Position numbers and translations under genes: made by a program
Notes under the pieces: model-generated
Seen by the model: the letters and a program-made list of their open reading frames with translations, nothing else
Database searches by the model: none
What the model was told of the DNA's origin: nothing
Shown: in pieces, positions 1 to 8,379 of the stretch
Layout: every line of letters begins with the position of its first letter
Position numbering within the stretch: position 1 is the first letter of the stretch
Source: Mesorhizobium loti CJ3sym
GTDB taxonomy: Bacteria; Pseudomonadota; Alphaproteobacteria; Rhizobiales; Rhizobiaceae
DNA length: 64,000 nt
Assembly: GCF_000472785.1 (NCBI RefSeq)
Contig: NZ_KI421462.1
Span: 152,298 to 216,297, forward strand
Direction: 5' to 3'

Positions 1-546
1 CGAGGGCCGGATCTGCTGTTGGCTGGCAGCCAAGACTGGCGGAGCGGGGGCCTGAACTCCGGCGTGCCCAGATGTTGCGAAAGCGTCCGACACGCCTCTG
101 TTGGGGTCCTCCGGTCCAGCATGCATCCCTGGGTTGCTGAGCGAAGACGAGGCGGCTTGATCATCCTGCCGCTGCTGAAGCACTTCGCGGAACCCCTGTT
201 CCAGTCGCAGAAGCTCCTCTGCATTGGTTGGCGGCTGGTGAGCTCGATCATCGAACAGCGGCCGGAGCGCCTCGGGAACCTCAGCGCTGAAAGAAGATGA
301 GGCGGCTTGCTCATCCTGCCATTGCTGAAGCACTTCGCGGAACCCCTGGTCCAGTCGCTGAAGCTCCTCTGGATTGGTTGGCGACTCGTCAGCTTGATCG
401 AACAGCCTCCGGGCCTCGGCAAGGTGCTGCTCAACGCCCACTTGCCTGGCCTGGACCGCTTGATCCTCTTCCAGGCCGGCGTCCTGCACCTGCGGCAAAG
501 CTGTTACACGGGATGGATTTTTTCGCTGGTCCACATTAGCCTCGCA
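1..546 (-). pseudogene. In-frame continuation of virD4 after its stop codon (possible disconnected C-terminal part)
   Basis: Directly after the virD4 TGA the same minus-strand frame stays open for 182 codons to the window edge. It begins C-E-A-N-V-D-Q and is rich in Gln and Glu. It contains a tandem repeat of exactly 50 codons (301-450 approximately, and 151-300) with the shared core PTN-EELxRLxQGFREVLQQ. Agrobacterium VirD4 has a longer, variable, polar C-terminus than this 581-residue ORF, so a premature stop in an originally longer protein is one reading. The other is a separate gene starting at a GTG at 534, four codons after the stop. No other gene is apparent in this stretch. Confidence 0.5.
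151..440. repeat. 150-bp tandem repeat, about two copies
   Basis: The sequence starting at 151 recurs at 301 with high identity (both begin ggcggcttg and share cttcgcggaacccctg). The spacing is exactly 150 bp, so the minus-strand reading frame is preserved and 50 residues are duplicated. The second copy diverges after about 420. Confidence 0.85.
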
Positions 547-2292
547 TCAAACTGTATCGTCAAAGTCTTGCGCCAATCCACGCAGCGGCTCATCGAGTCG
601 AGATTCTGCGGAGAATCCCTCCTCTGCTTCCGTCAAGGGTGCCGGCTCCGGGAGGGCGCCTGTCTGGCTTTCAAAGATGCGTTTCAGAATGCGGTCCGAA
701 AAATATCGCACCTTCCTCAGTTGCAATGGCGGCAGACCTTTGATGAGAACAATCTCGTACTCGTCATTGAGCAGCCGAACCTGTTCGGGACGCAGCAGCG
801 GCGCACCTTGAAACGAATTCTGAATGTTCCGGTCGAACGCTCGCGACTGGCTGTAGGAAATCGATTTGGCTTCAAACGTGTATTCACCGATGGCTTTGGA
901 AATGTAGTTCGGAGTCTCGTCATCGGCCGTGGCCATGAACACTTGCAGTCCGGTATTGCTGAGAAAATTCTGCTTACCAGCCTCTCCATAAGCCCCCGTT
1001 AGTGCCGAAAGGCTTTGGATGATGAGCATGAAACGCCCCTTGTAGCCCGCGATAGTCGTAATTGCGGTCTCGATCGCCTCCAGCTTCCCCAAGTGCTTGA
1101 ATTCATCGAGCAGAAAGAGAACCTCGTGCTTTTCGTCCTGGCGGGGCAGCGACCGCTGTAGAATTGAAACGATTTGCTGAAAAAATAAGCGTATCAAAGG
1201 CGCGATCACCTCAAGGTCGTTCGGACCAACGCAAAGATAGATGCACGTTCTGCGACGGCGAAGATCATAGACCGAAAAGTCCGAGCGACTTGTAGCTGCC
1301 TTGACAGCCGGATCCGCCCACAAGTTGAGCCCACCATCGCCGAGCACGGACGTGTAGGAGGTTAGGATTTTCGTGTCGTTCCCCGCCATGTCGTCGAAGA
1401 TGCGTTGTGCCTCTTTGTTCCGGGTCTCCATGGCGAGCTGCGCGAAGAGCTTGAACTTCTCCCCCGGCTGAGCGAACAGATCATAGACGGCGCCGATTGT
1501 TGGCGTGCCCCGCTCGATGCAGGCAAGGATCCCCGCGACAAAGATATCTCGCGCGCCGGCGACGAAACCTTCCGCCCCCTCCCCCTTGGCCGTAATCAGG
1601 TTCGCGGCCAAGCGGCGGGCTTCGGTGAATTGCTGCTGTGGATGCAGTGCTATGAGATCCAACAGTGGATTGTAGCAGTTTGTGCGCCGCTCTGAATCCA
1701 GTGGCGCGAATTTGAACACTTCGTGGCCTGCGGCTTTACGCGCCCTCGATGTGAGCTCAAAGAGCTCCCCCTTGACGTCCAGAGCTATCACAGAGCCTTT
1801 AAATGTAAGTAGCGTTGGAATGACTATGCCGACACCCTTGCCAGCGCGGGTCGGCGCAACAATGAGGCTGTGAGGCTGCTCGCCATTGGTCAGGTAATAG
1901 CCAGGCCAGAAAGGACCACTCGTCTTCCCGAAGACCGGCCCTGTCACGCCACGGTATCGTCGCAGATATCCCGTGCGTCGCATTTCATCCACTCGAGCCC
2001 AACGAGCCGTCCCGTGATGTTCGAGCTTGCGGCGCAATACGACCTGCTGAATCAGCAAGACAACCGCGGACGTCGAGAGCACGATAGCCGCGCCCTGATA
2101 GAAAACGGGGGTTGCGAAACCCAAATAGAAGGGCGTCTCAAACCAAAAGGCACGGACATCAAACGCCATCAGAGCCTCGCCGCTACCCCCGTGGCGGAAG
2201 GTTGCGTACAGACTTGCCGCACAGAACCCCAAGGCGAGTGAGCACGCGATGCTAATGGCTATGTTGGGGGACGTCGTTTTTGTAGAAGACAT
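547..2292 (-). CDS. virD4: VirD4 type IV secretion coupling protein (TraG/VirD4 family)
   Basis: This is an inner-membrane ATPase that passes relaxosome DNA and effector proteins to a type IV secretion channel. Of 581 residues, two N-terminal membrane segments (about 12-32 and 63-83) are followed by a Walker A motif (VAPTRAGKGVG, about 145-155) and a Walker B region (LFLLDEFKHLG, about 390). Phrases such as EHHGTARWA, ALDVKGELFELTSRARKA and TSYTSVLGDGGLNLWADP match Agrobacterium VirD4 closely, so this looks like the Vir branch rather than a generic TraG. The start ATG at 2292 has a GGAA just upstream. The protein ends at a TGA after which the frame remains open for 182 codons, so it may be C-terminally truncated. 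The neighbouring effector-like gene supports a role in protein export to the plant host. Confidence 0.93.
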   Translation of the reverse strand: MSSTKTTSPNIAISIACSLALGFCAASLYATFRHGGSGEALMAFDVRAFWFETPFYLGFATPVFYQGAAIVLSTSAVVLLIQQVVLRRKLEHHGTARWARVDEMRRTGYLRRYRGVTGPVFGKTSGPFWPGYYLTNGEQPHSLIVAPTRAGKGVGIVIPTLLTFKGSVIALDVKGELFELTSRARKAAGHEVFKFAPLDSERRTNCYNPLLDLIALHPQQQFTEARRLAANLITAKGEGAEGFVAGARDIFVAGILACIERGTPTIGAVYDLFAQPGEKFKLFAQLAMETRNKEAQRIFDDMAGNDTKILTSYTSVLGDGGLNLWADPAVKAATSRSDFSVYDLRRRRTCIYLCVGPNDLEVIAPLIRLFFQQIVSILQRSLPRQDEKHEVLFLLDEFKHLGKLEAIETAITTIAGYKGRFMLIIQSLSALTGAYGEAGKQNFLSNTGLQVFMATADDETPNYISKAIGEYTFEAKSISYSQSRAFDRNIQNSFQGAPLLRPEQVRLLNDEYEIVLIKGLPPLQLRKVRYFSDRILKRIFESQTGALPEPAPLTEAEEGFSAESRLDEPLRGLAQDFDDTV

Positions 2293-2536
2293 TGTTCCGT
2301 GGCCGAATTAGCGGTGCTGATGCTGCGCTTGCTTCAGACACCGAACCGAGGTCGCGCGATGCCGACGCTCGACAGATCGATGCCGCAGCGGGTAGTGCGA
2401 TGCTTGCATCGCGCCCCCCGGCAGACGTGGATTTTGAAAGTTTCACGAAGCAGGTACGTCGACGGCCAGCGAATTGGAAACAGCAAGGCCGTGAACGGAA
2501 TTCATGAGAGGAAGCGTTACTGCCATGGCCGAGACC

Positions 2537-3400
2537 TCAACGGCCGGTGCGATCTCTGCTTCTCCTAGCCTCCATTAGATCCTCTCGGGCGTGATTGTAG
2601 GAGTGGCTTATGTCCCGGCCGACTTGACCACCCCGCTGCAGCTGTTCGTGGGAGGTTTGCGGGCCAACTGTATCACGGACTGCAGCCCCAATACCTGCTA
2701 TGTGGGCGTCCAGATCCGCACTGCGTTCCTCTGCTGCATGCCGCGGAGGAGGCATCTGCGGCAAGATGTCTTGCATGCCGGGAATTGAGTGAGCTTGGGC
2801 CTGTTGATTTGGATCTAACTGGTGATACATCGCGTACATAGCATTGGATGCTGTCGACCTGACGTGGCCATCCGGATCGGTAGCCAATTCAGCGGCCTGA
2901 TCAAAAATGCGTGCTTTATTTTCAGCGTTAAACTTGCTGAAGTTTTGCGCAGCGTAAAGCGCTCCGATAGCTTGCGAAGGCGGGTCCATGTTGCCAATGC
3001 GATTAACAATACTATTTTGTGTCTCTGGCCGAAGGTAATGAGACACATTACTGACTGCTCTGAATTGCTCCAATGCTACTTCATCCGGGGTGTGTCCCAA
3101 CCCGGCAGTCAATTTATCCCCCAGATCGACGGCTGATCGTCCAAGCTGATTGGTCCGCGTTTCAAACTTCGCGAGGTCAGTTTCTGGCTCGGTTCGAGTG
3201 CCCCGAACGGCTATGCGCTCTCGCCTCCCGAGTTCTTTGAAGGTCCCAAGATTTCGCGCTGTATCGCGCGGGTTAGCGCTTACCAGCCGTTCTGCAACAT
3301 CGGTCAATGGTCCGTATGGAAGGTCACGGAGGGTACTGCGATTCCCCACGTCTTGGGATGAACTTGCAGCTGCGCGTGCCCGTTTGTTATCGCGATCCAT
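2537..3400 (-). CDS. VirF-like F-box candidate type IV effector
   Basis: The gene encodes a hydrophilic protein of 287 residues without signal peptide or membrane segments. Near the N-terminus (about residues 24-45) LRDLPYGPLTDVAERL fits the start of an F-box (LPxxxLxxVxxxL), the domain by which Agrobacterium VirF recruits host Skp1 and promotes protein turnover. The C-terminus is arginine-rich (EARRSRDRTGR), as required for export by VirB/VirD4 systems. Mesorhizobium loti R7A is known to carry a VirF-like effector gene in its T4SS region, and the adjoining virD4 gives the same context here. A vir-box-like site lies about 75 bp upstream of the ATG at 3400. The F-box call rests on a short motif; the role in plant cells is inferred. 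Confidence 0.65.
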   Translation of the reverse strand: MDRDNKRARAAASSSQDVGNRSTLRDLPYGPLTDVAERLVSANPRDTARNLGTFKELGRRERIAVRGTRTEPETDLAKFETRTNQLGRSAVDLGDKLTAGLGHTPDEVALEQFRAVSNVSHYLRPETQNSIVNRIGNMDPPSQAIGALYAAQNFSKFNAENKARIFDQAAELATDPDGHVRSTASNAMYAMYHQLDPNQQAQAHSIPGMQDILPQMPPPRHAAEERSADLDAHIAGIGAAVRDTVGPQTSHEQLQRGGQVGRDISHSYNHAREDLMEARRSRDRTGR

Positions 3401-3473
3401 TGCTCGGCCTCCAAAGTCGTTAAGTTACCCAATCAGGGTACCACCGACGCTTGACCTGCTAAACCGATATGAG

Positions 3474-3487
3474 GTTACAGTTGTAGT
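3474..3487 (-). promoter_or_regulatory. Candidate vir box (VirG binding site)
   Basis: On the minus strand the site reads ACTACAACTGTAAC. It matches the vir-box consensus RTTDCAWWTGHAAY at 12 of 14 positions and is nearly palindromic. It lies 74 bp upstream of the ATG of the VirF-like gene, a typical position for VirG activation. In mesorhizobia VirA/VirG expression depends on NodD, which would place the effector under symbiotic control (established for M. loti R7A, inferred here). Confidence 0.55.
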
Positions 3488-3705
3488 CTGGCAGAAACTT
3501 CTCCCAACTCTGGGATACGCCGAGAGCCGTAACCGGGGCAGATTTCCGGGCGGAAGGGTTTGCGGCGAGAGCGTTCGTGATTCACCGTTTGCGTGACGCA
3601 TCAGGATCGTCTCGTATAAGAGAGTCCGTCGCGATACGCCCCGCGAATGACGATGGTACCTTCGGCTTGACTTATCCTTCGCGCTCTGCGGGTCCGACGA
3701 GAAAA

Positions 3706-3918
3706 TCAGCCTACCTTGCTGAGACTACCTGCGGAGGACTTGCCGCTACGGCGGTCCTGCTCGATCTCGTACTTGATCTTCTGCCCATCAACGAGGTTTG
3801 AAAGTCCAGCCCGTTCTACAGCTGAAATATGGACGAAAACGTCCTGACCGTCGTCATCGGGCTGGATGAAGCCAAAACCTTTGGTGCTGTTGAACCACTT
3901 CACTGTTCCGGTCGCCAT
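3706..3918 (-). CDS. Cold-shock family protein (CspA-like)
   Basis: The 70-residue product has the full cold-shock OB fold: MATGTVKWFNSTKGFGFI carries RNP-1-like KGFGFI, and DVFVHISAV is the RNP-2 motif. It ends in a short basic tail (DRRSGKSSA). The start at 3918 was chosen over upstream ATGs because the family begins exactly at M-A-T-G-T-V-K. It should bind single-stranded RNA/DNA and act as an RNA chaperone. The 359 bp upstream (3919-4277) holds no gene I can support and may include a long 5' leader, which is common for csp genes. It stands alone on its strand segment. Confidence 0.92.
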   Translation of the reverse strand: MATGTVKWFNSTKGFGFIQPDDDGQDVFVHISAVERAGLSNLVDGQKIKYEIEQDRRSGKSSAGSLSKVG

Positions 3919-4277
3919 ATCTGTGTATTCCTCTGTGGCCATGCGAACCAGACGGGCCGTGAAGCCGATCCTGTTCATATTTCGTAGAGTTAAACCCAGC
4001 AAAAACGAAAATTACAAGCCCACCTCGGGGTTGCGGCGCGAAAAGCCATTGCTCTGTTTGGGAACGCACCGAACAGGTGCCGGTGAGCTTGAGCGCAACG
4101 CGCTGCAAGACGCTCGAGTGCCGAGGAATCTCTCCGACAAGGATACGTCTGAGCCGCCCAGTATGCCGGCTCGGCAACCACCCGAATGGATCGAAGCCGA
4201 TCTGCAAAACGGATGGCGAGAGCGTTGGCTCGTTTCCAACCCATCCTGTCTCACCAGCGCGGACGCCTGGACGGATG

Positions 4278-5981
4278 TCAACGCCGGAAAAAGAACCGCA
4301 TCGATTGGTCCCGCTTGCGGCCAGCTCCAGTCGGCCGCTCGATCGCAAGCGTGGTTCGAGGAGGAAGCTCTCCCAGGTGCAATGCGAGGAGACGCTGGTC
4401 CAACTCCTTGTCGGCTGCCGTAAGGCGGTGGTTCAGGCGAAGGTAGTCCATCCAGGTCGGGGTGCGGAAGGTTTCTGTCCAACGCGAAGGCTGCTGGAGG
4501 TCGCGCTGGAGATTCCAGTGTCGCGCACCAACGCCGCTTTGTACTCGCCGCCGTTCCCGCATCTGCTCCAGGAACGCTTCGACATTTGCTTCGGGTATTG
4601 AATATTCGATCTTGGCGACGATCGGCCCGCTTCGGGGCTTCAAATCCAGGGCAACCTGAGGCGTTTCGAAGCCAAGAGGAGCCTGATCGGAATCTTTCCA
4701 TTGACGGATGGGCAGCAGGAAGCCGGTGCCAGCGACCAGCAGCAGCGCGCCACCTGAAAGCTCCAGAGCCGAGCTCAGCGAATAGCTCTCGGCCACCGTA
4801 CCCCACAGCCAGCTGCCAGCCGCGATGCCGCCGGATGAAAGGGCATAATAGATCGAGAGCGTGCGACCAACGACCCACCTTGGACTCGCCAACTGGACGC
4901 TTACGTCCAGCCCGGTCCAGGTCACGACCCAGCCCGCGCCGCCGAGCGCCAGCGCGATAGCCGCCACCGCCACCGAGGGGGTGAAAGCAAGCGATAGACA
5001 ACAAGCCGCACAGGCGATGCACGACAGTGTCGTCAAACGTTCCTGGGACAGCCTCCGTCTCAGAATGTTGTTGCAGATGCCGGCGAACAAGGCGCCGGTC
5101 CCGAAGCCGGCCATCAGGATGCCGTAAACGACTGGCCCTCCCCCCAGCTGATCGCGGGCGACGAGAGGCAAGAGCGCTAGTATGGAGATGCTCGTCAGCC
5201 CAAAAAGGGCACCGCGGGCAATTGCTGCCTTGATTTCGGATGACAGGGCAGTGAAGCGCGCTCCGTCATGGATCGCCGTGGTCAATGGTTCACTCGGAAG
5301 CGGTGACGAGCGAACATGCCATTTGCAGCGCCCTATGGTCCACAGCAGCATCAGATATGTAAGCGTCGCCACTGCGAAAGCCGTCAAAGGGCCAAAGGAA
5401 GCAACGACGACGCCACCGAGAGCCGGACCGATGCTTCGGACGGCGTTATATCCGACCGAGATAAGCGTGACGGCGGCCGGAACATCGCGCTTTCGCAGGA
5501 TATCGCCAACCGACGCGTGCCAGGCGGGGTCGGTGAAAGCGGCGCCTACTCCGGCCAAACAGCTGAATGCAAGAACCATCCATGGATTGAAAATTCCGAG
5601 ACCTGCAAGAACAGTCAGCATCGTCGAGGACAATGCTATCACGCACCAGCCAGCGAACATGAGATTGCGGCGGCTGTAATTGTCCGCTAGGGCGCCGGCG
5701 ATAATTGACAGGAGGAATGTGGGCAAGGTTGTCGAAGCCTGCACCAAGGCGACCATCACATCCGATGTCGAAATGGTCGCCATCAGCCAACTGATGGCAA
5801 CCATTTGAATCAGCCACCCTAGACTGGATACCTGTGTGGCAATCCAGATCGGACGGAAAGTTGAATTCTCGAGCGGCGCGAACGTTGCCGATGACACCGG
5901 ATTAACTTCTTCACGCGCCACCCCGCTCATTGGGCCGAGCCTCCCTTCGCTGCCAGTTGTATGAGATTTCTCCCCGCCCAC
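4278..5981 (-). CDS. MFS exporter (EntS/MFS_3 type) with C-terminal soluble domain
   Basis: The ORF has 567 residues. About 400 N-terminal residues form roughly 11-12 hydrophobic segments with the MFS loop between helices 2 and 3 (GALADNYSRRNLM). Long alanine/glycine helices follow up to about residue 425. The last 140 residues are soluble (KIEYSIPEANVEAFLEQMRE and onward), resembling the small C-terminal domain that follows some MFS_3 transporters. The family exports siderophores and other small molecules. Translation may start at the internal ATG at 5930 (MSGVAREEV), since the first 17 residues look unlike a transporter N-terminus. It lies downstream of the gibberellin operon but is separated from it by 355 bp and is not as GC-rich, so a link to gibberellin export is speculative. 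Confidence 0.85.
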   Translation of the reverse strand: MGGEKSHTTGSEGRLGPMSGVAREEVNPVSSATFAPLENSTFRPIWIATQVSSLGWLIQMVAISWLMATISTSDVMVALVQASTTLPTFLLSIIAGALADNYSRRNLMFAGWCVIALSSTMLTVLAGLGIFNPWMVLAFSCLAGVGAAFTDPAWHASVGDILRKRDVPAAVTLISVGYNAVRSIGPALGGVVVASFGPLTAFAVATLTYLMLLWTIGRCKWHVRSSPLPSEPLTTAIHDGARFTALSSEIKAAIARGALFGLTSISILALLPLVARDQLGGGPVVYGILMAGFGTGALFAGICNNILRRRLSQERLTTLSCIACAACCLSLAFTPSVAVAAIALALGGAGWVVTWTGLDVSVQLASPRWVVGRTLSIYYALSSGGIAAGSWLWGTVAESYSLSSALELSGGALLLVAGTGFLLPIRQWKDSDQAPLGFETPQVALDLKPRSGPIVAKIEYSIPEANVEAFLEQMRERRRVQSGVGARHWNLQRDLQQPSRWTETFRTPTWMDYLRLNHRLTAADKELDQRLLALHLGELPPRTTLAIERPTGAGRKRDQSMRFFFRR

Positions 5982-6336
5982 GTGCCCATGGAGGAATGGC
6001 AGGATCAGGGCATTTTATCCGCGCAACGCAAGTTATTTTTGCCTGGCCGATGCTGTGGCAGAACCGAATGCTTCCGGTGGAGCTATCGTTCCGCTATGCG
6101 GGACGAGACCGGTTCGATCCTGTCGCTCTCGATCCCCGACCACGTTACAAGAATCGTCAGTTTGACGTTCCTTGGCGTCTCCAACCAAGCCACGTCCTGG
6201 GCATCGACTTCCCTTCTGGTGATCACGAGCTCCCGCGCATTGAACCGCCTCGCCAAGGTGGATCAGTAGTCTATCTTTGGCGTAGGTATTCAGCAGCCTG
6301 CTAGGCGCCCGCCGCCACGTGCGGGCGACGCCGGCA
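5982..6336. other. Intergenic stretch between MFS gene and gibberellin operon
   Basis: No start, stop and RBS combination here gives a convincing gene. A minus-strand frame (about 6050-6270, containing VITRREVDAQDVAWLE) is open and protein-like, but it lacks a start and I cannot assign it. Base composition changes from moderate to very G+C rich near 6300, which marks the border of the operon block. Confidence 0.4.
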
Positions 6337-7392
6337 TCAACCGGCGGGCAGATGCGCCGAGGGCAACAACCGCGCCTGACGCAACGCCGCCAGATCAGCC
6401 GAGCCGGTGCAGAAGCAGGCAACGGCCAACTGGCGGATGACGATCTCGAAATGCGCGACAACCGCCTCGGTGGACACCGTCGCCGCGCGCAGCACGCCGG
6501 CCGCCTGCCCGGCGATGTCCGCGCCCAGGCGGATGGCCTTGGCCACGTCGACGCCGTCGCGGATCCCGCCCGACGCGATCAGCTTCACAGTTGGCAGCGC
6601 CCGACGTACCGCCTGCACGCTGGCCGGGGTCGGAATCCCCCAGTCGGCGAACGCCATCGCCACTGCACGGTCGGCGGCATCGCGGGCGCGCTCGCCCTCC
6701 ACCGCGGCCCAACTGGTGCCGCCGGCGCCGGCGACATCGATGACCGCCACGCCCGCCTTGACGAGCGCGCAGGCCACCGAGGCGGACAGACCCGACCCCA
6801 CTTCCTTGGCCACAATCGGCACGTCCACGCTGCTCGCGGCGCGAGCGATCTGCGCCAGGACGCCGCGCCAGTCGCGGTCGCCCTCCGGCTGTACCGCTTC
6901 CTGCAGCGCATTGAGATGGACGATGAGTCCATCGGCCTCCAGCGCATCCACCGCCCGGCGCGCCAGGTCCAGGCCGTCGGCCTCGCGCAGTTGCGCGGCG
7001 CCGATATTAGCCAGCAAGGGAATGTCTGGGGCCATGCGGCGCAGCGCGCGCGTCAGCCCCTGGGAGTTGCGGGATTGCAGGCTCACGCGCTGCGAACCGA
7101 CGCACATGGCGATCCCCAAGGCTTGTGCTGCCTCGCTCAGATGCCGGTTGATGGCCTCGGCGCGTGGCACGCCGCCGGTCATGGAGCTGATCAGCAGCGG
7201 CGCGCGCATGGTCTTGCCCAGCAGCGAGGCGCGCAGGTCGATCTGCGTCAGGTCCAACTCGGGCAATGCGCAGTGTTCGAAACGGATGTACTCCCAGCCG
7301 GCGGCGACCGTGGCCGGCGCCGTTCGCCGATCCAGCACGATGTCCAGATGGTCGTCCTTGCGCCGGCTCGGGATGTTGTCGCTATCGCTCAT
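6337..7392 (-). CDS. idi: Type 2 isopentenyl-diphosphate isomerase (FMN-dependent)
   Basis: It interconverts IPP and DMAPP, supplying the allylic primer for geranylgeranyl diphosphate synthesis. The 351-residue product shows Fni/type 2 signatures: SRRKDDHLDI near the N-terminus, LISSMTGGVPRAEAIN, GSQRVSLQ, LHLNALQEA-like LIVHLNALQEAVQPEGD, IVAKEVGSGLS, and the FMN phosphate site LIASGGIRDGVDVAKA with GADIAGQA. The start at 7392 was chosen because MSDSDNIPSRRKDDHLD is the usual family N-terminus; the frame runs open further upstream. It is the last gene of the operon, 84 bp after ks. idi is an accessory gene of the gibberellin operon, found in gammaproteobacterial plant pathogens and only some rhizobia. 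Confidence 0.93.
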   Translation of the reverse strand: MSDSDNIPSRRKDDHLDIVLDRRTAPATVAAGWEYIRFEHCALPELDLTQIDLRASLLGKTMRAPLLISSMTGGVPRAEAINRHLSEAAQALGIAMCVGSQRVSLQSRNSQGLTRALRRMAPDIPLLANIGAAQLREADGLDLARRAVDALEADGLIVHLNALQEAVQPEGDRDWRGVLAQIARAASSVDVPIVAKEVGSGLSASVACALVKAGVAVIDVAGAGGTSWAAVEGERARDAADRAVAMAFADWGIPTPASVQAVRRALPTVKLIASGGIRDGVDVAKAIRLGADIAGQAAGVLRAATVSTEAVVAHFEIVIRQLAVACFCTGSADLAALRQARLLPSAHLPAG

Positions 7393-7476
7393 GCTCGCTC
7401 CATCCGTCGCATCGGGGGACGGCGTTGCATCGGATCGGACCGACGGCAGCGCGCGCACGCAGCCGCATCCCGCCGT

Positions 7477-8379
7477 TCAGGCGGGCGCACGCTGGCCTCC
7501 CCCCGCAGCGTCGCTGCGGTAGCGGCTGGTCGAGGTCTGGTAGTACTGCGCGCGGATGGCCGCCATGGCCTCGATCAACGCTCCCCACGGCGCTGGAAAG
7601 CGTTCTTCCGCCATCACCCGGTGCAGCATGCGCGTATGGCCGGCCAACTCGTCGTTGAGGAACTCCACCACAGGCATAGCCGGATAGCGCTGCCGCAGCA
7701 GGATCGCCGCGTTGTCGGCCTCGCCCGCCGACCTGTCCTTGTCGCGTCCATGCAGATCGTTCTGCAGGCGCCCTATCGCGGAGATGAGCCGCAGGACCTG
7801 GCGAAACGCCGGACGCGCGCGCAAGGTCGCCATGTCCAGCCCCCACAGCAACGACAGGCAACAGAACACGTTCGTGTAGGCGATCGAATCGATGCCGTTG
7901 TGCAGGTACTCGGCGTAGGACCAGCGTTCCGCCCCTACCGCCTGCGCGTGTCCGGCGCGCAGCGCCGCGCAGTAGCACCGAGTGTCGTCGAGCAGCCGAG
8001 CATAGTCGCGACGATCGTAGGCGAGCGCGGCCAGCGAAGCGCGCAGCACAGCGCAGCCCTCGAATCCGGGGAGCGCGCACGGCACGCCCTGCCCCAGCGC
8101 CTGCTCCACCGCGGCGAGCTCCTCCGGCGCGATCAGGCCAAGGTCGTTGCAATCGTCGAGCCAGAACAGCAGCGCCAGTTCGCGATAGAACGCCACGATC
8201 AGCGTTTCGGCCTGCGGATCGCGGCCAGTGCGGGCGCAGGTGTCGCGCAGGCTCGGGTGGATGCGCTGCAGGATGTACTGGCCGCCCCTGACCGCTTCCA
8301 CGGCATGCTCGTCGGCGAACCCTGTCAGGGAACGCCCCCACTCCAGCACCTGCTGCAGCGCGCGTTCGGTCTGGATCAT
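7477..8379 (-). CDS. ks: ent-Kaurene synthase (bacterial class I diterpene synthase)
   Basis: It ionises ent-copalyl diphosphate to form ent-kaurene. The 300-residue size is typical of bacterial KS. Metal-binding motifs are present: LFWLDDCNDLG (aspartate-rich, about residue 82) and LISAIGRLQNDLHGRDKD (NSE-type, about residue 215), plus a C-terminal RYRS. ATG at 8379 overlaps the cps stop codon (ATGA), indicating translational coupling. The upstream part of the open frame is shadow of cps. Confidence 0.95.
   Translation of the reverse strand: MIQTERALQQVLEWGRSLTGFADEHAVEAVRGGQYILQRIHPSLRDTCARTGRDPQAETLIVAFYRELALLFWLDDCNDLGLIAPEELAAVEQALGQGVPCALPGFEGCAVLRASLAALAYDRRDYARLLDDTRCYCAALRAGHAQAVGAERWSYAEYLHNGIDSIAYTNVFCCLSLLWGLDMATLRARPAFRQVLRLISAIGRLQNDLHGRDKDRSAGEADNAAILLRQRYPAMPVVEFLNDELAGHTRMLHRVMAEERFPAPWGALIEAMAAIRAQYYQTSTSRYRSDAAGGGQRAPA

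Noticed and set aside
2293..2536. Second vir box in front of virD4
   Set aside because: The best candidate (near 2440) matches only about 10 of 13 positions and lacks the palindromic half.
3854..4348. Overlapping ORFs upstream of the cold-shock gene
   Set aside because: No conserved pattern, no RBS, and mutually overlapping on both strands.
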